From: Oscillospiraceae bacterium
GTDB lineage: Bacteria; Bacillota; Clostridia; Oscillospirales; Oscillospiraceae
Length of the DNA stretch: 64,000 nucleotides
Direction: 5' to 3'
Assembly (NCBI GenBank): GCA_017449185.1
Contig: JAFSJZ010000037.1
Location: 51,547 to 115,546, forward strand
Under the pieces are notes generated by a model. The model worked only from the letters and a program-made list of their open reading frames with translations, searched no databases and was not told the DNA's origin. This document shows, piece by piece, positions 17,381 to 25,394 of the stretch (positions are counted from its first letter, which is position 1; each line of letters begins with the position of its first letter). Both the position numbers and the translations under genes were made by a program.

Positions 17381-18223
17381 ATGATCGCGATTTGTCCCAA
17401 TCCGTATCGTGACGCTAATCTTGACTATACGCGCAGAGCGATGCGCATGATCACCGAAGAGGGGATCGAATGCACCATCTGCCCGGTCTTTGCCGAGGAC
17501 GGCGAAGATATCCTGCCGCACGACCTCAACTATTCCACCGTGGAGGAGCTGGGAGACGACTGTACGCTTCTGATCGTGATCGGAGGCGACGGCACGATCC
17601 TCTCGGTCGTACGCTCGCTTCACGGCCGCAGCGTTCCGGTGCTTGGCGTGAATCTGGGGACCAAGGGCTTTATGACCGCGCTGGAGGCGGAGGATTTCGA
17701 ATATATCCGCAGCGCCGTGCGCGGCGATTACCGTCTCAGCGAGCGGATGATGCTCGATATCGCCATCGAGCGAGGCGGCAAAGTGATCTATACCGATCAG
17801 GCGCTTAACGACGCGGTGATCCACGGTTACGGCGAGTGTATCAACATCACCGCCTATTGCAGCGACGACCGTATGATCGCCTATTCCGGCGACGGCGTGA
17901 TCGTCGCCACGCCCACGGGCTCGACAGGGTATTCCATGTCCGCGGGCGGACCGATCGTCGAGCCGGAGGCTGAGGGCTTCATCCTTACGCCGATCTGTGC
18001 GCACGCGATCGGAGCCAAACCTTTTGTCGTCGGCGCGCAGAAGCAGATTTCCGTCACGACTGAAAAGCTGCACACACGGCGCGCGTATCTGTCCGTCGAC
18101 GGAAATCCCGTCCTGGATCTGTCCAGCGGCGACAGGATGATCATCCGCCGCAGCGAGCATCGCACGCTGATGGCACGGGTGCGCGAAAAATCGTTTTTTG
18201 AGACTGCATATGAGAAACTTTGA
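17381..18223 (+). CDS. nadK: NAD kinase
   Basis: 280 residues; phosphorylates NAD+ to NADP+. The GGDGTIL motif is near residue 68, the NE/D segment reads LNDAVIHG, and the glycine-rich motif is ATPTGSTGYSMSAGGPIV. ATG follows AGAAGGTGCT. It overlaps nothing but precedes argR by 16 bases. Confidence 0.95.
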   Translation: MIAICPNPYRDANLDYTRRAMRMITEEGIECTICPVFAEDGEDILPHDLNYSTVEELGDDCTLLIVIGGDGTILSVVRSLHGRSVPVLGVNLGTKGFMTALEAEDFEYIRSAVRGDYRLSERMMLDIAIERGGKVIYTDQALNDAVIHGYGECINITAYCSDDRMIAYSGDGVIVATPTGSTGYSMSAGGPIVEPEAEGFILTPICAHAIGAKPFVVGAQKQISVTTEKLHTRRAYLSVDGNPVLDLSSGDRMIIRRSEHRTLMARVREKSFFETAYEKL

Positions 18224-18239
18224 CGGAGGACTGACCAGA

Positions 18240-18695
18240 ATGAAGCCAGGCAGACAGAGCGTGATCCTCGACATCATCACGCATCAGAATATCGAAACCC
18301 AGCGGCAGCTGCAGGATGCGCTGCTCGAACGCGGCGTAAAAAGTACGCAGGCCACTCTTTCGCGTGATATCAAGGACATGCGCCTCGTGAAGGAACTCGG
18401 CCCGAACGGCAATTACCGTTACACCGTCTCCGGAAGATCCGAGAACGACGACTCGAGGCAGAGACTGAAGAAGATCCTGCGCGAGAGCGTCAGTTCCCAC
18501 CAGACGGCCATGAACATTCTTGTCATCAAAACGCTGCCGGGATTGGCTCCCGCCGTGTGCTCAGCACTGGACGGCATGACGATCGACGGGCTTGCCGGTA
18601 CGCTTGCGGGCGACGACACGGCCTTCCTCGCCATGGTCGATATAGAGAGCTGCGAGAAGCTCTCGCATGAGATGGAGAGCATTATCGGAAATTGA
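18240..18695 (+). CDS. argR: Arginine repressor ArgR
   Basis: 151 residues from ATG at 18240 with GGAGG upstream; the open frame starts earlier but would overlap nadK. N-terminal winged helix (IETQRQLQDALLERGVKSTQATLSRDIK) binds ARG boxes, and the C-terminal hexamerisation domain carries GTLAGDDTAF, whose aspartates contact arginine. The nadK-argR-recN order is typical of Firmicutes. Confidence 0.94.
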   Translation: MKPGRQSVILDIITHQNIETQRQLQDALLERGVKSTQATLSRDIKDMRLVKELGPNGNYRYTVSGRSENDDSRQRLKKILRESVSSHQTAMNILVIKTLPGLAPAVCSALDGMTIDGLAGTLAGDDTAFLAMVDIESCEKLSHEMESIIGN

Positions 18696-18725
18696 TCCCG
18701 GAGCATTCTTTTGTGAGGTGGCAGT

Positions 18726-20429
18726 ATGCTCAACGAACTTCACATTGAAAATATCGCCGTTATCGAGAAAGCTGACATCTGCTTCACTCCGGGTCTGAAC
18801 GTCCTTACGGGCGAGACCGGCGCAGGCAAGTCTATCGTCATCGACTCCATCGGCGCCGTCCTCGGAGACCGTGTAAGCCGAGAGCTTGTACGGCATGGAA
18901 CCGAGCGCGCCGTCGTTACGGCCTGCTTTGACATGAGCGCCGGTGTTGAGGATTTTCTGCAGGAGAACGAGATCGACGCGGAGGACGAGCTTGTGCTGCA
19001 GCGCCGGATCGGCGCGGACGGAAAGAGCTCCTGCCGCGTGTGCGGCGTGCCTGTGAGCGCCGTACAGCTGCGCGAGCTGGCCTCGCTTCTGGTGGATATC
19101 CACGGCCAAAACGACGGCCGTCAGCTTATGGACGAGCATCGTCACCTCGCTTATCTCGATCGTTTCGGCGTCCCGCAGGAGCTCAGAGACGAATACGCGG
19201 CAGCCTACGGACGCTTTTGCGATCTCCGTTCGCAGATTGACGCGCTGCGTCTCGACGAAGAGGAAAAGGAGCGCCTGCGCGACAGACTCGGCTACCGCAT
19301 CGAGGAATTGGAAAAAGCTGAGCTTCGCAGCGGCGAATATGAAGAGATCGCCGCGCGGCTGAGTTTGCTGCGCAACTCCGAGAAGCTGACCGAGGCGATC
19401 GAAAACGCCTGCGTCCTGCTTTATGACGGAGATGAAAACGCCGTTTCTCTTGCACAGAGCGCCGCCGGCTTCGCGCAGCGCGCCGCCGCTTTCGCACCGG
19501 AGCTTGACGGCAGCGTCAAGAGCATCCATGACGCCGTATTTTCCCTGACCGACGCGGCAGAGACCTTGCGTGATCTGCGCGAGAGTTTGGATTTTTCACC
19601 CGAAGAATTCGATCGGCTCGAGAGCAGGATGTTGCTGCTCAACCGCCTTCAGCGCAAACACGGCACCGACGAGGAGGGCCTGATTGCGCTGCTGGACGAA
19701 AGCCGCCGCAGACTCGATGAGATCGACAGCGCAGAGGAGAGCATTTCCCGACTCGAGCGTGAACTGGACGGAGAGAGAAAGAACTGTCTTACTCTCGCCG
19801 CCGCTCTGACAGACAAAAGAAAGAGCGCCGCGGAAGTTCTGCAGCGCCGCATCGTCGAGGAACTGCGCGAGCTGTCCATGCCTTCGGTGCGCTTCGCGGT
19901 CGACTTCTCCGGCGTGGAGAACGAGGAGGGCTTCGCCGCCTCCGGCGCGGATCAGGTGAGATTCCTCATGTCCGCCAATGCCGGGGAGGAACTCGGGCGG
20001 ATCAGTCACATCGCCTCCGGCGGCGAGCTGAGCCGGATCATGCTGGCCATGAAGAACGTCTTTGCCGAAAACGACACCGTTCCGACCATGATCTTCGACG
20101 AGATCGACAGCGGCGTTTCCGGCATCGCGGCGCAGCGCATTGCCGAAAAGCTTTTCAGCGTCTCGCTCGGCAAGCAGGTCATGTGCGTGACGCACCTTCC
20201 GCAGATCGCGGCGATGGCGGATACGCATTTTGTGATCTCCAAATCCGAACGCAACGGCAGGACCTATACCGAGGTCACGCCGCTCGAACGGCAGGGGAGA
20301 GCCGCTGAGCTCGCCCGCCTTCACGGCGGAGACAACGTTACGGCGCTCACGCTCTCAAGTGCGGAGGAACAGCTGCAGCGCTGCATGGCTTTCAAGGAAA
20401 GGTACAAAAGCGCGCTTGACAGCCGTTGA
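18726..20429 (+). CDS. recN: DNA repair protein RecN
   Basis: 567-residue SMC-like ATPase of double-strand break repair. Walker A is GETGAGKSI near residue 33, the ABC signature is ASGGELSRIMLA, and Walker B is MIFDEIDSGVSG. The long middle is coiled coil (about residues 150-370). Starts 30 bases after argR with GTGAGGTGG. Its last codons contain a consensus promoter for the downstream T-box. The spoIVB-spo0A pair that often follows recN is absent here. Confidence 0.96.
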   Translation: MLNELHIENIAVIEKADICFTPGLNVLTGETGAGKSIVIDSIGAVLGDRVSRELVRHGTERAVVTACFDMSAGVEDFLQENEIDAEDELVLQRRIGADGKSSCRVCGVPVSAVQLRELASLLVDIHGQNDGRQLMDEHRHLAYLDRFGVPQELRDEYAAAYGRFCDLRSQIDALRLDEEEKERLRDRLGYRIEELEKAELRSGEYEEIAARLSLLRNSEKLTEAIENACVLLYDGDENAVSLAQSAAGFAQRAAAFAPELDGSVKSIHDAVFSLTDAAETLRDLRESLDFSPEEFDRLESRMLLLNRLQRKHGTDEEGLIALLDESRRRLDEIDSAEESISRLERELDGERKNCLTLAAALTDKRKSAAEVLQRRIVEELRELSMPSVRFAVDFSGVENEEGFAASGADQVRFLMSANAGEELGRISHIASGGELSRIMLAMKNVFAENDTVPTMIFDEIDSGVSGIAAQRIAEKLFSVSLGKQVMCVTHLPQIAAMADTHFVISKSERNGRTYTEVTPLERQGRAAELARLHGGDNVTALTLSSAEEQLQRCMAFKERYKSALDSR

Positions 20430-20444
20430 GACTTCCTGTATAAT
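20416..20444 (+). promoter_or_regulatory. Consensus SigA promoter of the T-box/tyrS unit
   Basis: TTGACA at 20416-20421, a 17-base spacer and TATAAT at 20439-20444: a perfect match. It overlaps the recN stop codon. Predicted start near 20451, at the beginning of the T-box leader. Confidence 0.93.
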
Positions 20445-20450
20445 CCAATC

Positions 20451-20714
20451 CGTCAACGCGATGAAGGACAGACGTACGGATGAACCTGCACAGAGAGACC
20501 CCGTTTTGCTGAGAGGGGGAGAGGGGCGCCGCACAATACGGTCCGGAGCGGCCCGACGAAAGCACAACTGTGTGATTAAGACGGGACGGGTCTCGCCCGA
20601 TAGCGCGAGAGAGTGTTTTCACTCACCGAGGTCCCTGCCCGCGAGAGCAGGGATACGCAGAGGTGGTACCGCATTTTATGCCCTCTGCCCCGTTTCGGGG
20701 CAGAGGGTTTATTT
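20451..20714 (+). ncRNA. T-box leader, tyrosine type
   Basis: tRNA-sensing leader. GATGAAGGACAG at its 5' end and CAGAGAG in the distal part of stem I are typical. The helix GGAC (20466-20469) / GTCC (20541-20544) places TAC (20537-20539) in the specifier loop, reading tyrosine. The T-box core AGAGGTGGTACCGC is at 20659-20672; its TGGT pairs with an ACCA tRNA end, agreeing with A at the tRNA-Tyr discriminator. A terminator follows. Uncharged tRNA-Tyr should favour read-through into the next two genes. Confidence 0.92.
20681..20714 (+). terminator. T-box regulated terminator
   Basis: CCCTCTGCCCCG / CGGGGCAGAGGG around TTT, followed by TTTATTTT. It begins eight bases after the T-box core, as expected for an attenuator. 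Confidence 0.93.
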
Positions 20715-20736
20715 TATGGTTGTGGGAGATGATTTT

Positions 20737-21129
20737 GTGGGTATCGGAGAAGAGGCCGTCCGTCTGCACGGAGAGGGCTTCAACTGTGCGCAGTGCGTCC
20801 TGAGCGCCTGCGGCAAGTATACAGGTCTTGACAGAGCTTGCGCGCTGTCTCTGGCCTGCGGCTTCGGCGGAGGCGTGCGCTGCGGGGAGATATGCGGCGC
20901 GATCTCGGGCGCCGTCATGGCGATCGGCGCGTCCGAGCCGGCCGCCGGGGCGGGGGACCGCGAGGCGATGACAAGGGTTGCGGCGCTGACAAAGCGGTGC
21001 ACGGGCGCCTTTCGTGAAAAGTACGGCAATTTGCGCTGCCTTGACCTTAAACGCTCAGGCGTGCCCTGCGACGAGCTGATCGCTTTCGGCGCGGAGACTG
21101 CCGAAAAACTGATCAAGGAGAACAAATAA
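20737..21129 (+). CDS. C_GCAxxG_C_C family cysteine-rich protein
   Basis: About 130 residues of the C_GCAxxG_C_C family (putative redox proteins of anaerobes). Cysteines occur in FNCAQCVLSACG, in CGEICGAISGAVMAIG, and in TKRCTGAF and NLRCLDL. GTG at 20737 is chosen because GGGAG lies eight bases upstream; an in-frame ATG at 20716 lies against the terminator. It sits between the tyrosine T-box and tyrS with 11 bases to tyrS, so it is under tyrosine control. Family function is unknown; a link to tyrosine supply is inference. Confidence 0.8.
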   Translation: MGIGEEAVRLHGEGFNCAQCVLSACGKYTGLDRACALSLACGFGGGVRCGEICGAISGAVMAIGASEPAAGAGDREAMTRVAALTKRCTGAFREKYGNLRCLDLKRSGVPCDELIAFGAETAEKLIKENK

Positions 21130-21140
21130 GGAGAAACAGT

Positions 21141-22361
21141 ATGGGAATTTACGAGGAACTCGTCGAGCGCGGTCTGATCGCGCAGGTGACGAATGAAGAA
21201 GAAATCAGGAATTTGCTCAATGAGGGCAAGGCCGTGTTTTACATCGGCTTTGACTGCACTGCCGACAGCCTGACGGCGGGTCACTTTATGGCTCTGACGC
21301 TGATGAAGCGTCTGCAGATGGCGGGCAACCGTCCCATCGCGCTCATTGGCGGCGGCACGACCATGATCGGCGATCCATCCGGGCGTACGGATATGCGAAA
21401 AATGCTCACGCGTGAGGATATCGAGCACAACGCCGAATGCTTCCGCCGCCAGATGGAGCGATTCATCGAATTCGGCCCGGACAAGGCCGTGATGCTCAAC
21501 AACGCCGATTGGCTGCTTGATCTCAACTACGTGGAACTGCTGCGTGAGGTGGGTGCCTGCTTCTCGGTCAACAACATGCTGCGCGCGGAGTGTTACAAGA
21601 ACCGCATGGAAAAGGGCTTGAGCTTCCTGGAGTTCAACTACATGATCATGCAGTCCTACGACTTCTACTACCTGTTCCAGCATCACGACTGCAACATGCA
21701 GTTTGGCGGAGACGACCAGTGGAGCAACATGCTCGGTGGGACTGAGCTCATCCGCCGCAAGCTCGGGAAAGACGCACACGCGATGACGATCACGCTGCTG
21801 ACCGACTCTCAGGGCAAGAAGATGGGCAAGACGGCCGGGAACGCCGTCTGGCTCGATCCGGACAAGACCTCGCCCTTCGATTTCTATCAGTACTGGCGCA
21901 ACGTGGATGATGCGGACGTCATGAAGTGCATCCGGATGCTGACCTTTCTGCCGCTCGAGCAGATCCGCGAGATGGAGGGCTGGAAAGACGAAAGGATCAA
22001 CCGCGCCAAGGAGATCCTGGCCTTTGAGCTGACAAGGATGGTGCATGGAGAAGACGAGGCACAAAAGGCTGAGGCTTCCGCCAAGGCGCTCTTCGGCGGC
22101 GGAGGCGGCGGCGACATGCCCACGACGGAGCTCACGGAGGAGGATCTGACCGACGGCGGTGCGGATGTCATGACGCTGCTGGTCAAGACCGGACTCTGCC
22201 CGTCGAAGTCCGATGCCCGCCGCAACATCCAGCAGGGCGGCGTCACAGCCAACAACGAAAAAATCACGGACATTGCCAAACGCTTCAGTGCGGACGAGCT
22301 GAGAGCCGGCGTCGTTCTTCGTCGCGGCAAAAAGAACTATCAAAAGGCAATTCTGAAATAA
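21141..22361 (+). CDS. tyrS: Tyrosyl-tRNA synthetase
   Basis: 406 residues, class I synthetase. The HIGH-type motif is TAGHF near residue 45, KMSKS-type is KKMGKT near residue 230, and FGGDDQWSNMLGG contacts the substrate. An S4 RNA-binding domain (LCPSKSDARRNIQQGGV) ends the protein. Start follows AAGGAGAAACAGT. Regulated by the upstream T-box and ended by a strong terminator. Confidence 0.97.
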   Translation: MGIYEELVERGLIAQVTNEEEIRNLLNEGKAVFYIGFDCTADSLTAGHFMALTLMKRLQMAGNRPIALIGGGTTMIGDPSGRTDMRKMLTREDIEHNAECFRRQMERFIEFGPDKAVMLNNADWLLDLNYVELLREVGACFSVNNMLRAECYKNRMEKGLSFLEFNYMIMQSYDFYYLFQHHDCNMQFGGDDQWSNMLGGTELIRRKLGKDAHAMTITLLTDSQGKKMGKTAGNAVWLDPDKTSPFDFYQYWRNVDDADVMKCIRMLTFLPLEQIREMEGWKDERINRAKEILAFELTRMVHGEDEAQKAEASAKALFGGGGGGDMPTTELTEEDLTDGGADVMTLLVKTGLCPSKSDARRNIQQGGVTANNEKITDIAKRFSADELRAGVVLRRGKKNYQKAILK

Positions 22362-22370
22362 CGAAGGAAA

Positions 22371-22404
22371 CAGGGAGCGTTTTTGAGAACGCTCCCTGTT
22401 TTTG
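22371..22404 (+). terminator. Terminator of tyrS
   Basis: CAGGGAGCGTT / AACGCTCCCTG around TTTGAG, then TTTTTG. Confidence 0.93.
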
Positions 22405-22543
22405 TAAAAAAGCGCGCGGTTTGACGGTTGAAATCCGTCTTTCGTTATGGTAATCTATAAATTGATGTTTTGCGTCAATTATTCGGATTTCTGTTTTGAG
22501 ACATGGAATGTGTCTGAACGAATACTACACGGACGGTAAGCTC

Positions 22544-24589
22544 ATGGGTGCGAAGAGAACCGGAAAAAAGCCGGCGAGATTTGAACACTGGAAGAAGATC
22601 GCGATCGTGATCGGCATTTATGATGTGGTCGCGGTCAGCGTTTCGTATTTCCTTGCGCTCCTGCTGCGTTTTGATTTTCGCTATTCGATGATCGAAGTGA
22701 AATATCTGGAAGCGTGGCAGCGTTTCGCGCTGATTTATGCCGCAGCCTGTCTGATCGTATTTGCGCTCTGCGGTCTTTACAAGAGCATCTGGCGTTTTGC
22801 GGGCTTTAATGAGTTCGTTCGTACGCTTGTCGTCTCGCTGTTCATGTCCGCGATCCACGTCGCGGCGACGCTTCTGTTCTACTGCCGCATGCCGATCTCC
22901 TATTATATGATCGGCGCTGTCCTGCAATGTATCTTTCTGCTGGCTATCCGCTTCTCCTACAAAGCCGCTCTCTTTTTCTTCAACAGCGGCGGAAAGAAGA
23001 ACAAAGACAGGATCATGCTCATCGGCGCCGGCGCGGCCGGACAGATGATCCTGCGCGATATCAACACGGGGAAATCCAGCGGCAGGGTCGTCTGCATCAT
23101 CGACGACAACTCAAACAAGTGGAACCGCTATATCGACGGGATCCTTGTGGCAGGCGGACGCGAATCCATTCTCGATTGCGTGGAGAAATACCGCGTCAAC
23201 AAGATCTTTATTGCTCTGCCCAGCGCGACCATGGCCCAGCGCCGCGACATCCTGAGCATTTGCAATGAAACGGACTGCGAGATCAAAAATCTGCCCGGCA
23301 TGTATCAGTTCTTCAGCGGACAGCTGACAGCCAGCGCCCTCAAAGAAGTATCGATCGAGGACCTGCTCGGCCGCGATCCGATCAAGCCCGATCTGGAGGA
23401 AGTCTTTGCTTTCATCAACGGCAAGACCGTCATGGTCACCGGCGGCGGCGGAAGCATCGGCTCCGAGCTGTGCCGGCAGATCGCCGGGCACAGTCCCAAG
23501 CGCCTGATCATTTTTGACATATACGAAAACAATGCCTATGACATTCAGCTCGAACTGAAAGAAAAGCATCCCGATCTCGATCTGGTGGTGTTGATCGGCT
23601 CGGTGCGCGACAGCCGCAGAATGGATCAGGTCTTTGCCGACTACCGCCCGGAGATCGTCTACCATGCCGCTGCGCACAAGCATGTGCCGCTGATGGAGGA
23701 CAGCCCCTGCGAGGCCATCAAGAACAATGCCATCGGCACCTATAAGACAGCCTATGCCGCCATGATGCACGGCTGCGAACGCTTCGTGCTCATCAGCACC
23801 GACAAAGCCGTCAATCCCACCAACATCATGGGCGCGAGCAAACGCCTGTGCGAAATGGTGATCCAGAGCTTTGACGCCAAGATCAAGGCGGGCAGGGCCG
23901 ACGAGATCCCCGCGCTTTATCTTCATAAAGGCAGCGACGGCGGATTTGCTTCTCAGGAAAAGCCTTCTGCGAATTGTCACACCGAGTTTGTCGCCGTTCG
24001 CTTCGGCAACGTGCTCGGCTCGAACGGCTCCGTGGTGCCGGTATTCAAGCGGCAGATCGCGCGGGGCGGCCCCGTCACGGTCACGCACCCGGATATCATC
24101 CGCTACTTCATGACGGTGCCGGAAGCGGTCAGCCTTGTGATGCTCGCGGGCACCTATGCCCACGGCGGCGAGATCTTTGTTCTCGATATGGGCAGCCCGG
24201 TCAAGATCGATACCTTGGCGCGCAATCTGATCCGTCTCTCCGGCCTGAAGCCGGACGAGGATATCAAGATCGAATATACCGGCCTGCGCCCTGGCGAGAA
24301 GCTTTATGAAGAGAAGCTGATGGCCGAGGAAGGCCTGAAGACCACCGACAACAAGCTCATACATATCGGATGCCCGATCGCCTTTGATACAGACCGTTTC
24401 CTGACCGATTTGGGCGAACTGATCGACGTTTCCTACCGCAACGATCCCGATATCCGACTCTATGTCGAGCGAATGGTCCCGACCTATCATCCGACATACA
24501 ACGGCCAAAGGATCCTGCCCGATCCAGTCGTGAAGGAAGAAGAGAAGAGCGAAGAGACGAGCGCGGCTCAGCCGCTCCCGGTGGGCTGA
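22544..24589 (+). CDS. CapD/PglF-type nucleotide-sugar 4,6-dehydratase, membrane-anchored
   Basis: About 681 residues. Four transmembrane helices (within about residues 15-130) precede a first Rossmann domain (LIGAGAAGQMIL) and a second SDR domain with VTGGGGSIGSELCRQI and the catalytic segment ISTDKAVNPTNIMGASKR. Family members convert UDP-GlcNAc to the 4-keto-6-deoxy sugar for glycans. The loop near 23905-23985 carries an extra run (LHKGSDGGFASQEKPSANCH) before VAVRFGNVLGSNGS. The start is uncertain: in-frame TTG 22496 and ATG 22508 are also possible; none has a strong ribosome binding site. Single-gene unit between two terminators. Confidence 0.88.
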   Translation: MGAKRTGKKPARFEHWKKIAIVIGIYDVVAVSVSYFLALLLRFDFRYSMIEVKYLEAWQRFALIYAAACLIVFALCGLYKSIWRFAGFNEFVRTLVVSLFMSAIHVAATLLFYCRMPISYYMIGAVLQCIFLLAIRFSYKAALFFFNSGGKKNKDRIMLIGAGAAGQMILRDINTGKSSGRVVCIIDDNSNKWNRYIDGILVAGGRESILDCVEKYRVNKIFIALPSATMAQRRDILSICNETDCEIKNLPGMYQFFSGQLTASALKEVSIEDLLGRDPIKPDLEEVFAFINGKTVMVTGGGGSIGSELCRQIAGHSPKRLIIFDIYENNAYDIQLELKEKHPDLDLVVLIGSVRDSRRMDQVFADYRPEIVYHAAAHKHVPLMEDSPCEAIKNNAIGTYKTAYAAMMHGCERFVLISTDKAVNPTNIMGASKRLCEMVIQSFDAKIKAGRADEIPALYLHKGSDGGFASQEKPSANCHTEFVAVRFGNVLGSNGSVVPVFKRQIARGGPVTVTHPDIIRYFMTVPEAVSLVMLAGTYAHGGEIFVLDMGSPVKIDTLARNLIRLSGLKPDEDIKIEYTGLRPGEKLYEEKLMAEEGLKTTDNKLIHIGCPIAFDTDRFLTDLGELIDVSYRNDPDIRLYVERMVPTYHPTYNGQRILPDPVVKEEEKSEETSAAQPLPVG

Positions 24590-24603
24590 TCGATCGTTAA
24601 CAT

Positions 24604-24646
24604 GAAAACGGACACGGCTTTCCCTGAAGCCGCGTTCGTTTTTTTC
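24604..24646 (+). terminator. Terminator after the dehydratase gene
   Basis: Imperfect hairpin with inner CGGCTT/AAGCCG and outer GAAAACG/CGTTTTTTTC arms, ending in a seven-T run. Confidence 0.7.
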
Positions 24647-24662
24647 GTTTAGCAAAGAAGAA

Positions 24663-24691
24663 TTGACAAGTCCGCGCTGTTTTTCTATAAT
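24663..24691 (+). promoter_or_regulatory. Consensus SigA promoter of the methionine operon
   Basis: TTGACA at 24663-24668, 17-base spacer, TATAAT at 24686-24691. I see no SAM, cobalamin or T-box leader between it and the first gene. Confidence 0.92.
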
Positions 24692-24725
24692 ATCACATAA
24701 TTATCCGTCAGGGGAGGAGAAGACC

Positions 24726-25394
24726 GTGGAAGCGAGACTTGAGAGCATCCCACACACCGAAATGCTGCGCTATTTGAGCTATCACGGCAGCTTCCTGCCC
24801 GAAGAGATCCGCGCCGACCTGGAGCGATGCGAGGGGCTGATGCTGCGTACGGCCCGCCCCCGTCTTGTCTGGCGCATGTTTGCCCTGCTCCCCGACAGTC
24901 TGCTGGAGGGAACGGACTACCATCCCGGCGGCGAGGATATCCGCGCCTTCCTGTATGATTGCGATTCCGTTATTGTTATGGCAGCCACGTTGGGTATCGA
25001 GGCTGAGAACCTGATCCGCCGCACGGCGGGAAAGAATTTGGCCGACTCCGTGATCCTCGACGCGGCGGGCAGTGCGGCCATTGAAGCGGTCTGCGACAAT
25101 TTCTGCGAGGATCTCGCCGCCGCGTTCGCCCCGCGGTTTCTGACGGACCGTTTCAGCCCCGGCTACGGCGACATGCCGCTTTCAGACCAGCGGGCGATCT
25201 TCTCTCTCCTGGACGTGAGCCGCCGCATCGGCGTGAGCCTCTCAGAGAGCTGTCTGATGATCCCGCAGAAGAGCGTCACCGCGCTCATCGGCGTGTCCGA
25301 CAGGCCGCAGCCGAAACGCGGCCGAGGCTGCGAGGCGTGCGGGAACTATGAAAACTGCTGCTATCGAAAGGAGGGAAAGAGCTGTGGAATATGA
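24726..25394 (+). CDS. Methionine synthase reactivation-domain protein
   Basis: 222 residues corresponding to the SAM-binding activation domain of MetH, encoded as a separate protein. Signature segments are RFSPGYGDMPLSDQ and GVSLSESCLMIPQKSVTALIGV. The C-terminus adds a cysteine cluster (CEACGNYENCCYRKEGKSC) typical of stand-alone clostridial forms. It should help reduce and remethylate oxidised cob(II)alamin on the neighbouring MetH. GTG at 24726 follows GGGGAGGAGAAGACC. It overlaps metH by 11 bases. Confidence 0.88.
   Translation: MEARLESIPHTEMLRYLSYHGSFLPEEIRADLERCEGLMLRTARPRLVWRMFALLPDSLLEGTDYHPGGEDIRAFLYDCDSVIVMAATLGIEAENLIRRTAGKNLADSVILDAAGSAAIEAVCDNFCEDLAAAFAPRFLTDRFSPGYGDMPLSDQRAIFSLLDVSRRIGVSLSESCLMIPQKSVTALIGVSDRPQPKRGRGCEACGNYENCCYRKEGKSCGI

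Noticed and set aside
16457-18280. A 607-codon minus-strand open frame across tlyA and nadK
   Set aside because: Both plus-strand genes have intact family motifs and tight operon spacing; the antisense frame has no domain or ribosome binding site.
24590-24725. Possible SAM or cobalamin riboswitch before the methionine operon
   Set aside because: Only about 30 bases lie between the predicted start and the first gene, too short for either riboswitch.
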